NCBI GenBank assembly: GCA_023055425.1
Contig: JALGPY010000001.1
Span: 115,053,057-115,117,056 of the forward strand
Source of the DNA: Linanthus parryae
Taxonomy: Eukaryota; Streptophyta; Magnoliopsida; Ericales; Polemoniaceae
DNA: 64,000 bases
Reading direction: 5' to 3'
Under the pieces are notes generated by a model. It worked only from the letters and a program-made list of their open reading frames with translations. It was not told the DNA's origin and did no database searches. Each line of letters starts with the position of its first letter. Positions within the stretch are counted from its first letter, which is position 1. A program made the position numbers and the translations under genes. Below, piece by piece: positions 11,669 through 21,966 of the stretch.

Positions 11669-13277
11669 TGACACGATCCAACCGCAAGTGTACGGGTGTC
11701 GCGTGTAGTAATATCCGGTAATCCGGGTTAGTCGAACCCAAGGGACTTGTCGTGAATTAACTAGGAAGATTAACTTCGTGTGATCAAGCAATTGGATGGT
11801 TTTACTAAACTAATAATTTAAATAACAAAATAATTATTAAAAAAGAGATTAATACGAGGGACAAGTATCAGGATTTTTCTAGGATCACTAGGTGAACACC
11901 GTTAACGAATTACGTTTTGAAACACAGATAATGCTTTAATTTGCCAAACGAGCAATAAGGCTAACCGAGTTACCAAGCTAGCTTTCTATGCCTAGTTCAA
12001 ATTACAACCGAGTTACCAAGTTCTTATTATCCCTAAAACATATAATGACGATCATCTAATTCTACTCAACGTTCATAGTCGGTGGTTGATTTCTCTAACC
12101 TGTGTCTACGTGCTTAATTCAATTATCCGGGCAATTCGTTGCTTTCACTAACGTATTACCTATAATCTTCCTACTGCAACGTCTCACAATAGCAAGATAG
12201 ATTAAGAGTATGAATTAAACATAGCAAACAAGAACATCATCAATTAAGTTTAAGCAAAACGTGAATCAAATTCATAATTCGCCAAAACGGCTTCAAACCC
12301 TAGCTACCATAGATAAATCCCAATAATAAACTTAGCTACTGCGATACATGATCAGCACGATGAAGTTTATATTGATCATGATCAAAAACAATGAAAAAGA
12401 TAGAGAAGAGAGATCAAACGATGGAATCCTCGCTTTCACGACGAACTCCAAGCTCCAAGCCTTCCTCCAACTTGTTCTTCTTTTTCTCCAGCAGCCCTCT
12501 CTGCCTTTAAGTCCTAAAAATCGTCATGTATAGGGCTGGGCACGATTTTTAATGAAACTTGGCCGAATTCGCAATTCAGCCCCTCTAGTTTGCAATTCTC
12601 GGATAGTTTTCATAAGATGATCTTGCGCGGGCCTTTTCTACCTCATCCGGACTCCGGTTTGGGACCTTCTTATATCGTTGGAAAGTCCTAAATGTCTACT
12701 TTCTAATGGCGTAGGCCTTGCTCCAAAATTGTATATGTAACTCCAGATACAGCCCGAATACTGAATACTGGTCCAGTGAAATTTCTAGCTCTTCTTCGTT
12801 TTTGCGTCATCTTCGGCGGACCATATCTTTCTCGTCCGGGCTTTGATTGAGCTCCGTGACCTACCGTTGGAAAGCTAATTGAGTCTACTTTCATTTGGAA
12901 CCGGTCTCACTATAGCAGGGCTTGTAGAAATCAAGATACCATCAAAATAGTGAAGGCTGGTCACTTTTGCTCCTCTAACTTTGCCTCTCCTCATTCTTCT
13001 TGGCCATTCTTGAGCTTTTCTCATCTTCCAAAGTTCGTTTCATGCCTCATAGCAATCGTTTATCATACTTTCCTATCATGAAAACATGAGCATGCATACC
13101 AAGCGATTATATTTGACAAATAACATCTAAAAACGCATAGAAACGCCCGTACTAGCAATAAATCACAACAAACTCATTCTTCACAAGAATTGGCCTAAAT
13201 TCCATCACTTTTCACCGAAACGCACATAAATAGCAATGTATTACATAAGAAAGATGACTCCAACTAAGGAGTTATCA
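11669..13277 (-). mobile_element. 3' LTR of the Athila-like element
   Basis: 1609 bp, tgacacgatcc to gttatca. On the minus strand it follows a purine-rich tract (agtgttggggtattt, plus-strand 13278-13293). No gene is seen; short open frames near 12348 and 12703 recur in the other LTR and have no recognisable motif. Confidence 0.88.
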
Positions 13278-15227
13278 AATACCCCAACACTTACCATTTG
13301 CGCGTCCCGAGCAAAGTCTCATCTACTGCATTCATCTGTTTACTAGCCGACCAGACACAAGCGACTCAATTCGACTAACGACACAACAATGAAGCAATAT
13401 GATGGAAATGCAATTTTAGACTCGATCTTACAATTATTTAAAACATACAATTTCTCTCTTTTTGGGAAGAATAGGCAATCTCCTTCTCATCAACTGAAAA
13501 TCATCAAGCTTTCACTAATCCTTTTTGAAATTGATATACACGCAGCAAGAATTTGAAATAAAAAAATGATTCTATGCAAAAGATCACTAAGGTGTCCCCT
13601 TTCTTCAACCAATTCAAACCAAGACACAAGCACGTCCTAAGCTTCATTGGGTCTAAGTCAGATCAAATTTAACTGTAGCCTTTCTTCGCCGAACCATCTG
13701 AGGTTTTCAGACCCTCTTAGCCTTTATTGCGTTTGAATGCAAATTGTCCCAGTGAAGGGAGTCACAACTCCTGTGAAATAAGGCTTAACTCTAGTTTTCC
13801 TCTCTAAGCTCTACGTGGATGGAATCCAAATTTTCCGTGTGACCGGAAGCACATTAGGTTGTTTCTCCTTGAAACACACTTTTTTTTTCTCGTTTTTTTA
13901 TTTTCAGATTTTCTCATTTTCTTTTCTTTCCTCCTCTGTTTTTTTACAACCGTGCAGTAGAGCATAAAGAGCGTGGGCTTTTTCGGTTAACTCTTGTGAC
14001 CACCGTAAGGGATGGTGGTGTACGCCCCTCAACTTCACTTAGGCTGAGGCAACCGTACCACATGAAACCAACTCTACACGAAGGTCCACCCCAGATCAAC
14101 AAGAGACCACAAGTTTCCACTTGAAAACATAATATTCAGCTACAAGCAAAACTCAATCTAATTAGCACACTATAGGAAACTTAGGTATACTTTACATGTC
14201 ATTCTTTCACAACTTCTAAAAATTCCCGGGACATCCTTAGTGAAACCTCTACACAAAATATTAAAGAATAAAAATTTCCCTACTACGGCACTTCCTACTC
14301 AAAAGGATTCATTCACTAAGCTCTCTTCAGTTTCAAGATCCTCAATTGCCTTTTTCTCAAATTTTTAAAATTTTCAATTCTTATGAATTTCTCTTTTCTC
14401 ATTTTTTTTTTTTCATTTCTTAATTTTTCACAATATCCTAACTCTATATGCAAGGCTTTGACACGAAAAAAATTTGACACAACACAACTCAACTTTTGGT
14501 GGGTAGACTCAATTATGTAAATGTGCAAATAAAATATAAATCTATCCTACACAACACGAAAATATAAATAAAAACTCAACATAAAACAAAATACTGACTC
14601 ACAATACAAACTAAACACATCCTACATGTAACTGGCTATGCAAGACACTATGGCTAGCAAACAGATAAATCACCCCCACACTGAATGTTTCGTTGTCCTT
14701 AACTAATTTAGAGATGAAACATAGGACTCAGCAATCAATGCGGAGGGCCAGTAGATGAGATGGAGCTATGACATACTTATATAAAATAAACACAAAATTT
14801 AGCAAGAGAAAAATATACTCACAACCACCTCAAGGGTGGGGACGAAATCACGCCAAGCAGTCCCCAAGCACAGTAGTGGTGCCACCATGCTCCTTTTACA
14901 GTCAATGTGTACTCACACACCGGGGTCGACTTCCCTCCTCTACTAAAATTCATTTCTGAAGAATCCCCAACTCACATGCACGAGTCCCTGTGAAGGTCAT
15001 GTGTGCCATAGCACACCGGGGTAGATTCTACCATAACCTGCTCAAGTATGTCACTAGGAAAACATCATTAGTCCCTCTATCTCTCATCTCTCCAAATAAA
15101 TAACTAAAAACACGAAATTGTATTAAAAACTCACTCCCTAACTTAAGCAGAAAATACGTTGGGTTGCCTCCCAACAAGCGTGGTGTAATTTAAGGTCGAC
15201 GACCCCACCCCGTTACCTCAAAAGATG
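13278..15227. other. Non-coding interior of the Athila-like element
   Basis: No coding frame is seen over nearly 2 kb. Near 15160-15180 the sequence ttgggttgcctcccaacaag contains a near-palindrome (TTGGG...CCCAA) of the kind I associate with plant Athila/Tat elements. The rest is AT-rich with poly-T stretches near 13880 and 14400. Confidence 0.6.
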
Positions 15228-16246
15228 TTAAGGAGGTTTTTCTCTCCACTTTTTCTTCTTCCACCATCGCTTCTCTCTTTGTCTCTTCTCAAGTGAGCAT
15301 GCATGAGAGGCGTATGGCGCAACAAAATTGTAGAAGACGGCCTGAAAAAATTTCTGCTTTCTGTGCTTCCACTCCTTGATCACCGGTCTTCTCGAGAATT
15401 CATTCTCCCCATCATGATCCCTTGTACCTCTCCTCTTCATCTTCTTCTTCTTCTTCCAATTCTTCAAAATCAATATCATTGAGGCCTGGTCATGTGGAAA
15501 TAAACTGCCAAATGGAACAGTAATGGCAAGGAGTGGCGTCTTGATTGCTTCCTTCCTTAGATCTTGTCTTGGAATCACAGGTGACAAATCATGTATTGCA
15601 TAAAACTGGGGTCTTTTCTCTTCCACGTGTGACACATCCCATTTTATGATCTCCAAAAGATAAGGATTAGACTGAATACTTTCTTGATATATGTCCATGT
15701 GAACATCTCCACGCAATAATTTCTTAGCTTCATGGATTTCTTCCTCACAGCAAATATCTTCAGTGGGCCATAAGCTAGCGATGTCCACACTCTCCCATTC
15801 ATGCCATGGATCCGGAATATGAGAGGCACAAGTTGTATAGGCTTCACAATATCATCCCAATCTGAGTCCGAATCTGAGTCTGAAGCGACCAGGGGATCTA
15901 TTACTTCATGATGGACATTATTATAAACATAGATCTCTGGGAGTTCTTCGTCTTCCTCTTCGCACTCCTCAACTAAGTCAGGAATGATGTTGATTGGCCC
16001 ATTGTCATTGTCTGCATATGCACGAGAAAGTTCTGAAAGTTGTTGTCCATGACGCATGACAGTTTCCTCCATCCTATCCAGCCCTTCCTCCATTCTGTCC
16101 CTTTTTACTAGCATGAGCTTCAATATTTCTTTCATATGCTCATCTTCTTGATTGCAAGGAGGTGGAGTGTAAAAATCTCCATAGGAGTAGTACGGTGAAT
16201 AGCCTGAATATTGCCCATAATAATTTTGCCCCCACATGATCACCAA
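15228..16246 (-). pseudogene. Gag-like ORF of the Athila-like element, frameshifted
   Basis: On the minus strand the frame opens at about 16237 (ATG) with a Tyr/Gly-rich start (YYGQYSGYSPYYSYGDFY), a charged segment rich in M-E-E and R likely to form a coiled coil, and an acidic DSDSDSDWDD stretch. Near 15790 the reading shifts frame and continues to 15228, ending in a Lys/Arg/Trp-rich tail. There is no protease, zinc knuckle or reverse transcriptase motif. Position right after the tRNA-Asp primer site suggests a truncated Gag-type protein. The specific family is not recognised with certainty, and the frameshift makes a present-day product doubtful. Confidence 0.5.
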
Positions 16247-16354
16247 GTTATCTGTAAAATAATTTTCTAGGGAGCCGGTGAGATTAACAAATAAATAAAT
16301 AAAGACAGAAAGATAAAATCCCTAAAGTTAATAATCCTAATCAATTCAACGAAG

Positions 16355-16372
16355 TCCCCGGCAACGGCGCCA
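16355..16372 (-). other. Primer-binding site complementary to tRNA-Asp
   Basis: The minus strand reads TGGCGCCGTTGCCGGGGA, complementary to the 3' end of plant tRNA-Asp. This primer is typical of Athila/Tat-group elements. It lies six bases from the LTR. Confidence 0.85.
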
Positions 16373-16378
16373 AAAACT

Positions 16379-17988
16379 TGACACGATCCAACCGCAGGTG
16401 TACGGGTGTCGCGTGTAGTAATATCCGGTAATCCGGGTTAGTCGAACCCAAGGGACTTGTCGTGAATTAACTAGGATGATTAACTTCGTGTGATCAAGCA
16501 ATTAGATGGTTTTACTAAACTAATAATTTAAATAACAAAATAATTATTAAAAAAGAGATTAATACGAGGGACAAGTATCAGGATTTTTCTAGGATCACTA
16601 GGTGAACACCGTTAACGAATTACGTTTTGAAACACAGATAATGCTTTAATTTGCCAAACGAGCAATAAGGCTAACCGAGTTACCAAGCTAGCTTTCTATG
16701 CCTAGTTCAAATTACAACCGAGTTACCAAGTTCTAATTATCCCTAAAACATATAATGACGATCATCTAATTATACTCAACGTTCATAGTCGGTGGTTGAT
16801 TTCTCTAACCTGTGACTACGTGCTTAATTCAATTATCCGGGCAATTCGTTGCTTTCACTAACGTATTACATATAATCTTCCTACTGCAACGTCTCACAAT
16901 AGCAAGATAGATTAAGAGTATGAATTAAACATAGCAAACAAGAACATCATCAATTAAGTTTAAGCAAAACGTGAATCAAATTCATAATTCGCCAAAACGG
17001 CTTCAAACCCTAGCTACCATAGATAAATCCCAATAATAAACTTAGCTACTGCGATACATGATCAGCACGATGAAGTTTATATTGATCATGATCAAAAACA
17101 ATGAAAAAGATAGAGAAGAGAGATCAAACGATGGAATCCTCGCTCTCACGACGAACTCCAAGCTCCAAGCCTTCCTCCAACTTGTTCTTCTTTGTCTCCA
17201 GCAGCCCTCTCTGCCTTTAAGTCCTAAAAATCGTCATGTATAGGGCTGGGCACGATTTTTAATGAAACTTGGCCGAATTCGCAATTCAGCCCCTCTAGTT
17301 TGCCATTCTCGGGCAATTTTTATAAGCTGATCTTGCGCGGGCCTTTTCTACCTCATCCGGACTCCGGTTTGGGCCCATCTTATATCGTTGGAAATTCCTG
17401 AATGTCTACTTTCTAATGGCGTAGGCCTTGCTCCAAAATTGTATATGTAACTCCAGATACAGCCCGAATACTGAATACTGGTCCAGTGAACTTTTCCAGC
17501 TCTTCTTCGTTTTTGCGTCATCTTCGGCAGACCATATCTTTCTCGTCCGGGTTTTGATTGAGCTCCGTGACCTACCGTTGGAAAGCTAATTGAGTCTACT
17601 TTCATTTGGAACCGGTATCACTATAGCACGTCTTGTAGAAATCAAGATATAATCAAAATAGGGAAGGCTGGTCACTTTTGCTCCTCTAACTTTGCCTCTC
17701 CTCATTCTTCTTGGCCATTCTTGAGCTTTTCTCATCTTCCAAAGTTCGTTTCATGCCTCATAGCAATCTTTTATCATCCTTTCCTATCATGAAAACATGA
17801 GCAAGCATACCAAGCGATTATATTTGACAAATAACATCTAAAAACGCATAGAAACGCCCGGACTAGCAATAAATCACAACAAACTCATTCTTCACAAGAA
17901 TTGGCCTAAATTCCATCACTTTTCACTGAAACGCACATAAATAGCAATGTATTACATAAGAAAGATGACTCCAACTAAGGAGTTATCA
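16379..17988 (-). mobile_element. 5' LTR of the Athila-like element
   Basis: 1610 bp, tgacacgatcc to gttatca, the partner of 11669-13277. On the minus strand it is upstream of the primer site. Confidence 0.88.
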
Positions 17989-18572
17989 GAAGGTAGAGCA
18001 GCGAGAGAGAGGGAGAGAGGGAGCGTGAGAGAGACTGAGAGAGAGAGAGGAGAGCTGGGTTTGATACCTGATCGGAAATTTCAACGGAGTGATTTCCGGG
18101 TTTGATTTCGGAAAGTCGAAAAGCGAAATTGATGACCGGGATTTGGGCTTTCGATTCATGGCGTGGTTGTGGGTGGAATCGGGACTGAATTCAATCAAGG
18201 AGGAGGTCAAAATTTCTATTGCCGTGAGTTTGTGTCGCCGGAAAATCAGGAGGTGAAATCCTCCTGTAAAAATGGAAATGGAAGAGGATGGTGGAGGGTG
18301 GTTATGGTGTGGCAAGAGAACACACTACGCGGTGGTTCGCTACGCAATAATATTTAAAAAGGGCATTTTGGACACGTTATAAATGCTACACGACCCGCTA
18401 CGATTCACCCACTAACTTACACACAACTAACTAAAAAAAAACATCTTTAAGAAAATATTTTTTTAATAACAAGAAAAGTAAAATAAATAGATAACTAAAT
18501 AAATAATGATAATCATCTTTAAGAAAATACTTTTTGATGACAATAACAGTAAACTAAATATCAATAATAATG

Positions 18573-18648
<76 letters not shown>

Positions 18649-18834
18649 TTATAATGATATTGTAATTGGAAGAAAGTCTATAAAGAAATATACTTTTTGT
18701 AAGAATTAATAACAATAATGATAATAATGATAATAACCATTTAGTAAGAGAAAAACACTTTTATAATATCAAATAGTGGCCCGGAATATTCGTTAAACTC
18801 CCAAAAATACCCCCGAAAATACCAGGGTATTACA
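17989..18834 (-). mobile_element. LTR 2 of the tandem LARD array, second part
   Basis: Begins with the duplicated gaagg and resumes LTR 1 sequence (tagagcagcgagag...), ending at ggtattaca. It then meets copia gag sequence directly; gggtg at 18835-18839 is a candidate target duplication whose partner lies outside the window. Confidence 0.85.
18566..18645. repeat. AAT microsatellite in LTR 2
   Basis: Same locus as 5023-5085 within the LTR, longer here. Confidence 0.9.
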
Positions 18835-19907
18835 GGGTGTCGACCTTGGAAAGCATAATCCATACAATGCCAGCAATCAAGAGCGGAATGGAAGTCGTTT
18901 CCACATATCTGGCAAGTAATCGGGGCGGAGCGACCAGAACCGGATCTTCCACGTTGAGAACCCGAACGACCAGATCCGCCTCGTCCGGATCCGGACCCGT
19001 AACCGGATCCAGAACCAGACCCGTATCCGGATCCATGACCCGATCCATAACCTGACCCGTATCCACTACCTGACCCAGATCCAGAACCCGAACCGTACCC
19101 GGATCCACCGGTCCGACCTCCTCTGGAATAATCAAATCGACTGCGAGAACTGAACCGGCCACCACCCCGGTTAGGATTAGGGTTTCTAGAACCACCGCGG
19201 CCGCCACCACGAGATTGGCCGGAAAAGAAGGCGGTGGGGGAGGGATCTGGATCAAGGGATTGATTGGCACGCATCTGTTCATCAGCTTTTAGGAGAACAT
19301 GAAGTTCAGCAAAGGAGATCGGGTTTGAGTGTATGTGAAGAGAGGATCGAAAAGGGTTAAACTCAGGAGGGAGGCCATTAAGGGAATAGAGGAGCATATC
19401 CTCATCATCAATATGAACAGAGGAAACGGCAAGTTGATTGCGGATGGTGGTGAGTTTCTGCATGTATAGATCGATGGAGTCGGTGCCCTTTTTGATGGTT
19501 TGGAGAGAGGATTTGAGGTGGATGATGTTAGATATAGTCAGAGATGCATACCGTTGCTCAAGAACTAGCCAAGCCGATCTGGAGGTTGGATATCCAATCA
19601 CCTGAGTGAGAGCCTCGGTGGAGAGAGAGGCGTTCAAAATAGTCAAAACTGCTTGGTCCTGAAGGACCCAGGCCGTGTAGTCTGGATTCGGAGAAGGCAA
19701 AGAGCCAGAGCCGGGACCAGGAAGAAACTCCGGCGGACATGGAGTTGAGCCGTCGAGAAAGCCGAAGAGGCTATGAGTACGAAAAATAGATGAGATCTGG
19801 TGACGCCATAAGACAAAATTGGTGCCATCCAATTTAAATGGTAGTAGATTGTGTATATTGGAAAGAAGATAGAGTGGTGTATTGGTGGTATTGGTGGTAG
19901 AGAGCAT
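18835..19907 (-). pseudogene. Ty1/copia gag, Ale/Retrofit-like, truncated by the LARD array
   Basis: The frame starts at the ATG 19907 and runs uninterrupted for about 357 codons. The N-terminal half has the copia gag pattern: KLDGTNFVLWRHQ near residue 30 and a GFLDG segment, then the W-x2-LEQRYAS and LLYSLNGLPPEF segments. A Gly-Ser-Tyr low-complexity stretch follows, and then a CCHC knuckle, C-QI-C-GNDF-H-SALD-C. Just after the knuckle it is cut at 18835 by the LTR of the tandem array, which supplies a spurious C-terminus. Protease, integrase and RT must lie beyond the left window edge or be lost. The short LTR and gag type fit the Ale lineage. Confidence 0.85.
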
Positions 19908-19912
19908 TGTAA

Positions 19913-19925
19913 GGCTCTGATACCA
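19913..19925 (-). other. Primer-binding site (tRNA-iMet) of the Ale-like copia
   Basis: ggctctgatacca on the plus strand, complement of TGGTATCAGAGCC, immediately next to the LTR and 5 bp upstream of gag. Confidence 0.85.
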
Positions 19926-20175
19926 TAAAAGACCCGATTAGGGTTTGTGAGATAAACACAGTGATGAACTGTGAAGAAGATGAAGAGAGGCGGAAGAAGA
20001 TGTATTGTGTACATTTACAATCATAATGAAAACCCTAAACAATAATGGACTATTTATAGTCCTGATCTAACGGACGGATTTAGAGAGGACAATCTAACGG
20101 TAATAATAACGTTACAAGAGAATGGGCTTAAGTAACGGGCCTAAATAGTTGAGGTTAGGATTTGGGCTTATAACA
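19926..20175 (-). mobile_element. Short 5' LTR of the Ale-like copia
   Basis: On the minus strand the sequence from TGTTATAAGCCC to ...GGGTCTTTTA is about 250 bp and ends at the primer site. It contains a TATA box (ctataaatag, plus-strand 20050-20059). The outer boundary is inferred from the TGTTA start, since the partner LTR is not in view. Confidence 0.65.
20050..20059 (-). promoter_or_regulatory. TATA box in the Ale-like LTR
   Basis: Minus-strand CTATAAATAG sits about 125 bp from the LTR/primer-site boundary, a normal U3/R position. Confidence 0.6.
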
Positions 20176-20483
20176 GTACAAGAGGTGCAGTGGCCCATTA
20201 CCAGAATAGGACCAATAGAGCTTTTATAATTTACTAATAAACAGGTTATCAAGTTGCTGATGAAACCTAGAATCCTTGCTCCTATATCAAGGTGTTTTGA
20301 TGGAGGCTTTGGCATTCATGTTTAGGCACAAGATATATAAAACATAAGCAAGAGAGGAGTATATTTACCTGTTTATTGTGATAATTGTTTGATAAACTTG
20401 GAGACTGATATACCCATCTTTTCTTTGATGGTCCATGGGATTGGCAAATTTGGGCTTCACCTCTTCTAGATTATTCTGTCACC
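20176..20483. other. Pre-insertion flank of the LINE, no gene seen
   Basis: About 300 bp of unique-looking AT-rich sequence between the copia LTR and the LINE target duplication. Before the LINE inserted it was contiguous with 34357 onward. Confidence 0.5.
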
Positions 20484-20498
20484 AAATCAGAGGGATTT
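20484..20498. repeat. LINE target-site duplication (left)
   Basis: aaatcagagggattt recurs exactly at 34342-34356, directly after the LINE oligo(A) tail. Confidence 0.92.
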
Positions 20499-20577
20499 TG
20501 ATTTTTATAGACATCACAAAATTCTCTCTAGAGAGAGAATACGAGAGAAAAACCCTAACCCTAGAAAACTCAGAAAC

Positions 20578-21966
20578 ATGGCCGACGGCAAGAGTGACAG
20601 GCGCAAGTTTCCGATGCGCACCCCAGAAGAAGAAGAGACAGTAGTCGAGTTCGATAAGGAATACTGCGAGCAGGCTGCAAAGGAGTTTACTAATTGCCTG
20701 GCCGGAAAATTACTTGGTAAAAAGATGGTGAACTGTGCGGCTATGATACAACTCTTTCAAAGAATATGGATTGATGGTGGACGTATAAGCTTCTTCGAAG
20801 TTAATACAAACACGTTTATTATTCGATTTCCAACCGAGGCGGCGCTCAAAAGGGTGCAAGGAGGAGGACCGTGGTCGTTTGACGGCCAGATCCTAATGCT
20901 ACAAAACTGGGAACTTGGTGAGGAGATCGAAGATATCAGTTTTGAAAAGATAGACGTATGGATACAAATCCTCCAACTCCCGATACATCTGGTGAAGGAA
21001 GAGTCGGGCAAGAAAGCGGTTGGTGCGTGCTATGAAGTCCTGCGATCAGATCCAAAATCTTACTATGATGAAGCTTCAAACTACATTATGGTGAGAGCCC
21101 GCATTAACTGTCTCAATCCAATCTGCAGGGGGGGTCTACATAAACACTAATCAGGGGAAGGTCTGGTTGGATTTCCGCTACGAGCGGATACCGAGAGTCT
21201 GTCATTGGTGTGGTCGACTTTACCATATAAGTGGAGATTGCGAACTGAGAAGCCAAAAGATGGGAGAAGGGGAAGAACCTGGGTATGGGAGTTGGCTTTT
21301 GTTTCAGCCACCTGCAAAGAAGAAAGAAGTGGCGTATCATGAGAAGGAACGAAGGAACGAAAAGCATGTAAGAGAAGGGGAAGAAGACAAGGAATCCGGG
21401 CAAGAAAACAATAAAGAGGCAGAGACCAATTATGAGCAGCAAGAGAAAGGGTTAGACAACCCAGAGGTCATGGAGAACGCAGATCAGAGGGAACAAGGGG
21501 AGAATGATACACTGGGGCAAAAAGAAGGGGTAGATGAAACAATGAACACGGCCGAGGAGAAATAGCGACGGAAACGGAGGAAGGGACACAGAAAGCACAA
21601 GGGGTTGCAGCCATAATTAATAACATAGAAGCAGGGAAGAACGAGAAAGCTAGTACACAGAAACCAGGGGTCGGACTGCCAAGCATCAGTACAGGGAGAA
21701 AATGGAAGGATGAGGCTCGAAAAGTGATGCAGGCAAAAGATAGGGCTCCACAATCCCCAAAGCGGAAAGCGGGGGATCAATTCAACTTCAGCCCACCTCC
21801 AAGTACGACTAGTAGCTCGAAGGGAGGCAACAAAAGTCGAGCTATCAACCTTGAGCGAAAACTTATGGCGGCTACCACAACAAAAAACACTGGGGATGCA
21901 AGCTCCTCTACTACCAATGATGCAACAACGGCGGCACCTGAAGCTCAGGGCCGCCGAGCACAATGA
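20578..21966 (+). pseudogene. LINE ORF1, DUF4283-like nucleic-acid-binding protein, frameshifted
   Basis: The ATG at 20578 opens a frame with a DUF4283-type fold: FQRIW, FFEVN, FIIRFP, RVQGGGPWSFDGQILML and W-x-QI-x-QLP over residues 40-150. At 21126-21133 a run of G shifts the frame. Reading then continues to 21565 through DFRYERIP and the knuckle C-HW-C-GRLY-H-ISGD-C. A further shift returns to the original frame by 21724, which ends at the TGA 21964-21966. The last codons overlap the ORF2 start (ATGA). The protein normally coats LINE RNA; the mid-section is Glu/Lys-rich. Lesions make it non-functional. Confidence 0.85.

Larger units (their letters stand above)
11669..17988 (-). mobile_element. 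Athila-like non-autonomous Ty3/gypsy element inserted in LTR 2
   Basis: The 6.3-kb element has two LTRs of about 1.61 kb (11669-13277 and 16379-17988) bounded by tgacacgatcc...gagttatca. It is flanked by the 5-bp duplication gaagg at 11664-11668 and 17989-17993; LTR 1 keeps the uninterrupted site. A tRNA-Asp primer site next to the right LTR puts it on the minus strand. The interior holds only a broken gag-like frame and no pol, so it depended on another element. The LTRs differ at roughly 30-35 positions by eye, so it is not recent. Confidence 0.88.
1..18834 (-). mobile_element. Tandem array of a non-autonomous Ty3/gypsy (LARD-type) element
   Basis: Bases 1 onward recur from 7223 with only scattered differences, giving a period of 7221-7222 bp. 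The order on the plus strand is internal part (partial), LTR 2244-5274, internal part 5275-9464, LTR 9465-18834 (interrupted). Each LTR has the reverse complement of a tRNA-iMet primer site on its left and a polypurine-tract complement on its right, so the element lies on the minus strand and one LTR is shared by neighbouring units, as expected after unequal LTR recombination. The right end (...ggtattaca) abuts copia gag at 18835; the left end is outside the window. No intact protease, integrase or reverse transcriptase is encoded in sense. Confidence 0.85.
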
